Source: Elusimicrobiaceae bacterium
Lineage (GTDB): Bacteria > Elusimicrobiota > Elusimicrobia > Elusimicrobiales > Elusimicrobiaceae
Reading direction: 5' to 3'
Length of the DNA stretch: 5,765 nucleotides
Assembly: GCA_024405075.1 (NCBI GenBank)
Contig: JAKSPG010000090.1
Coordinates: 1-5,765 of the forward strand
Every line of letters begins with the position of its first letter. Within the stretch, counting starts at the first letter, position 1. The notes under the pieces were generated by a model, which worked only from the letters and a program-made list of their open reading frames with translations, was not told the origin of the DNA and searched no databases. Shown piece by piece: positions 4,975 through 5,765 of the stretch. The position numbers and the translations under genes are program-made.

Positions 4975-5765
4975 CTACAAAATAATCGCTAGTGCAATAA
5001 AATAACCGACCATTAATACAAGCCCCGTCGGGACGGCCACAGCGGCCCATTCGCGGCTTTTAATGCCCAGTTTCTCGGCCGCCACGATGTTAGGCAGATT
5101 ACCCTGCACCAGCATACTACCAAACGCCGCCAGCCCGATGACCATGTACACTAAATCCGTGTGCGAAATAGTGGGTACGATTTCAATGGCGGCCAACGTG
5201 GCGTTATCAATAATGACCGAAACCGCATTGGCTAAAAAGAGGATTTTCCCACCCAGATATGGAACCGTCCGTTGTGCCAACGGCCTAAGCCCCGTACTAA
5301 TCAAGTGCAATGCCGCTACGAACAAATAGATATGCCACGTACGGCGCAACACCACACTGTACGTTTCTTTATCCTCGCGTATGGACATGGTAATCCCGGC
5401 CCCGGCGTGGCGCGCACAATACCCCGCCGCCACAGACAGCAACACCACAGCCGGCGTAATCCACCCAATAAAATGACGCAGTAGAAAGAAGAAATCCGCC
5501 CGGTGCGGCGGCACCGAAAGTGCCCGGTAAATCACCGAGCCCATCGGCTCGGCCAGTGGCGTAAGCACCGCGCCTAACCCGATAGCATAACACGCAAACA
5601 CTGTAATACGCACCATCACCGGATGTTCCAGCTTGACAACCTGCAACACCTCCGCCAGTAGAAGTGCCGCCACAGTCACGCTAAAAAGCGACGAAGTCAT
5701 CCCCAGCACAAAAATCAGCGCGGCAAAGCTGTACTGCGGCTCCAGCGAGCGAAACAACATAAACA
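4975..5765 (-). CDS. Ion transporter superfamily membrane protein (DUF1646-like), N-terminus beyond window
   Basis: A polytopic inner-membrane protein that probably moves an ion or organic anion; the substrate is unknown. The visible part is about 262 residues and the frame is open to the window edge. An in-frame ATG at 5760 has no visible ribosome binding site, so the true start is probably outside and some 80-100 N-terminal residues are missing if the family length (about 350 aa) applies. Numbered from that ATG, hydrophobic segments lie near 12-39, 50-78, 97-115, 142-158, 170-193, 201-218 and 241-261. The conserved-looking stretches AVLTPLAEPMG (64-74), NAVSVIIDNATLAAIEI (178-194) and QGNLPNIVAAEKLGIKSREW (219-238) recall the DUF1646 group, related to ArsB/NhaD-like transporters. 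This family call is from memory of motif style and is moderate. It ends with TAG 139 nt upstream of hydC. No strong terminator follows, so some readthrough into the hyd operon is possible, but a separate hyd promoter exists. A functional tie to H2 metabolism is not shown. Confidence 0.65.
   Translation of the reverse strand, partial: FMLFRSLEPQYSFAALIFVLGMTSSLFSVTVAALLLAEVLQVVKLEHPVMVRITVFACYAIGLGAVLTPLAEPMGSVIYRALSVPPHRADFFFLLRHFIGWITPAVVLLSVAAGYCARHAGAGITMSIREDKETYSVVLRRTWHIYLFVAALHLISTGLRPLAQRTVPYLGGKILFLANAVSVIIDNATLAAIEIVPTISHTDLVYMVIGLAAFGSMLVQGNLPNIVAAEKLGIKSREWAAVAVPTGLVLMVGYFIALAIIL

Noticed and set aside
1..5765. CRISPR arrays, insertion sequences, tRNA or rRNA genes
   Set aside because: No regularly spaced direct repeats, transposase-like frames, terminal inverted repeats of a mobile element or RNA gene signatures were seen on either strand.

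Overview
The window looks like a chromosomal piece from a strict anaerobe that disposes of reductant as hydrogen. It shows the end of a type IV pilin gene, a complete trimeric [FeFe]-hydrogenase operon (hydC-hydB-hydA, minus strand) and the C-terminal part of a multi-pass membrane transporter (minus strand). A short, cysteine-rich, PilE-like pilin beside a HydABC hydrogenase recalls Elusimicrobiota (Elusimicrobium-like gut lineages, which carry many scattered pilin genes and ferment with H2 production). This is a taxonomic guess from gene content; no rRNA or other marker gene is present.

Layout. Bases 1-464 (+) encode a pilin that lacks only its prepilin leader. Bases 465-732 are a noncoding gap between convergent genes; it is GC-richer than the pilin gene (about 59% against about 41% by hand count) and holds several inverted repeats, ending in a long hairpin at 662-703. 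Bases 733-4835 (-) are hydA, hydB and hydC, transcribed in the order hydC, hydB, hydA, with gaps of 1 and 10 nt and a ribosome binding site before each gene. Bases 4836-4974 hold a strong sigma70-type promoter for the operon, with a 13-bp palindrome lying inside the -35/-10 spacer and a hairpin in the untranslated leader. Bases 4975-5765 (-) are the C-terminal part of an ion-transporter-superfamily membrane protein that runs off the window.

Function. HydC (NuoE-like [2Fe-2S]), HydB (NuoF-like FMN/NADH subunit with extra Fe-S domains) and HydA (H-cluster subunit) together match the electron-bifurcating/confurcating cytoplasmic hydrogenase typified by Thermotoga maritima HydABC. That enzyme couples NADH and reduced ferredoxin oxidation to H2 evolution, or the reverse. 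All H-cluster ligands and the full proton-relay set are visible in HydA, so the enzyme should be active if HydEFG maturases are encoded elsewhere. Nothing here is clearly a new system. The points most worth a second look are the spacer palindrome, two departures from family motifs in HydA, the non-glycine residue before the pilin cleavage site, and the structured convergent intergenic region.
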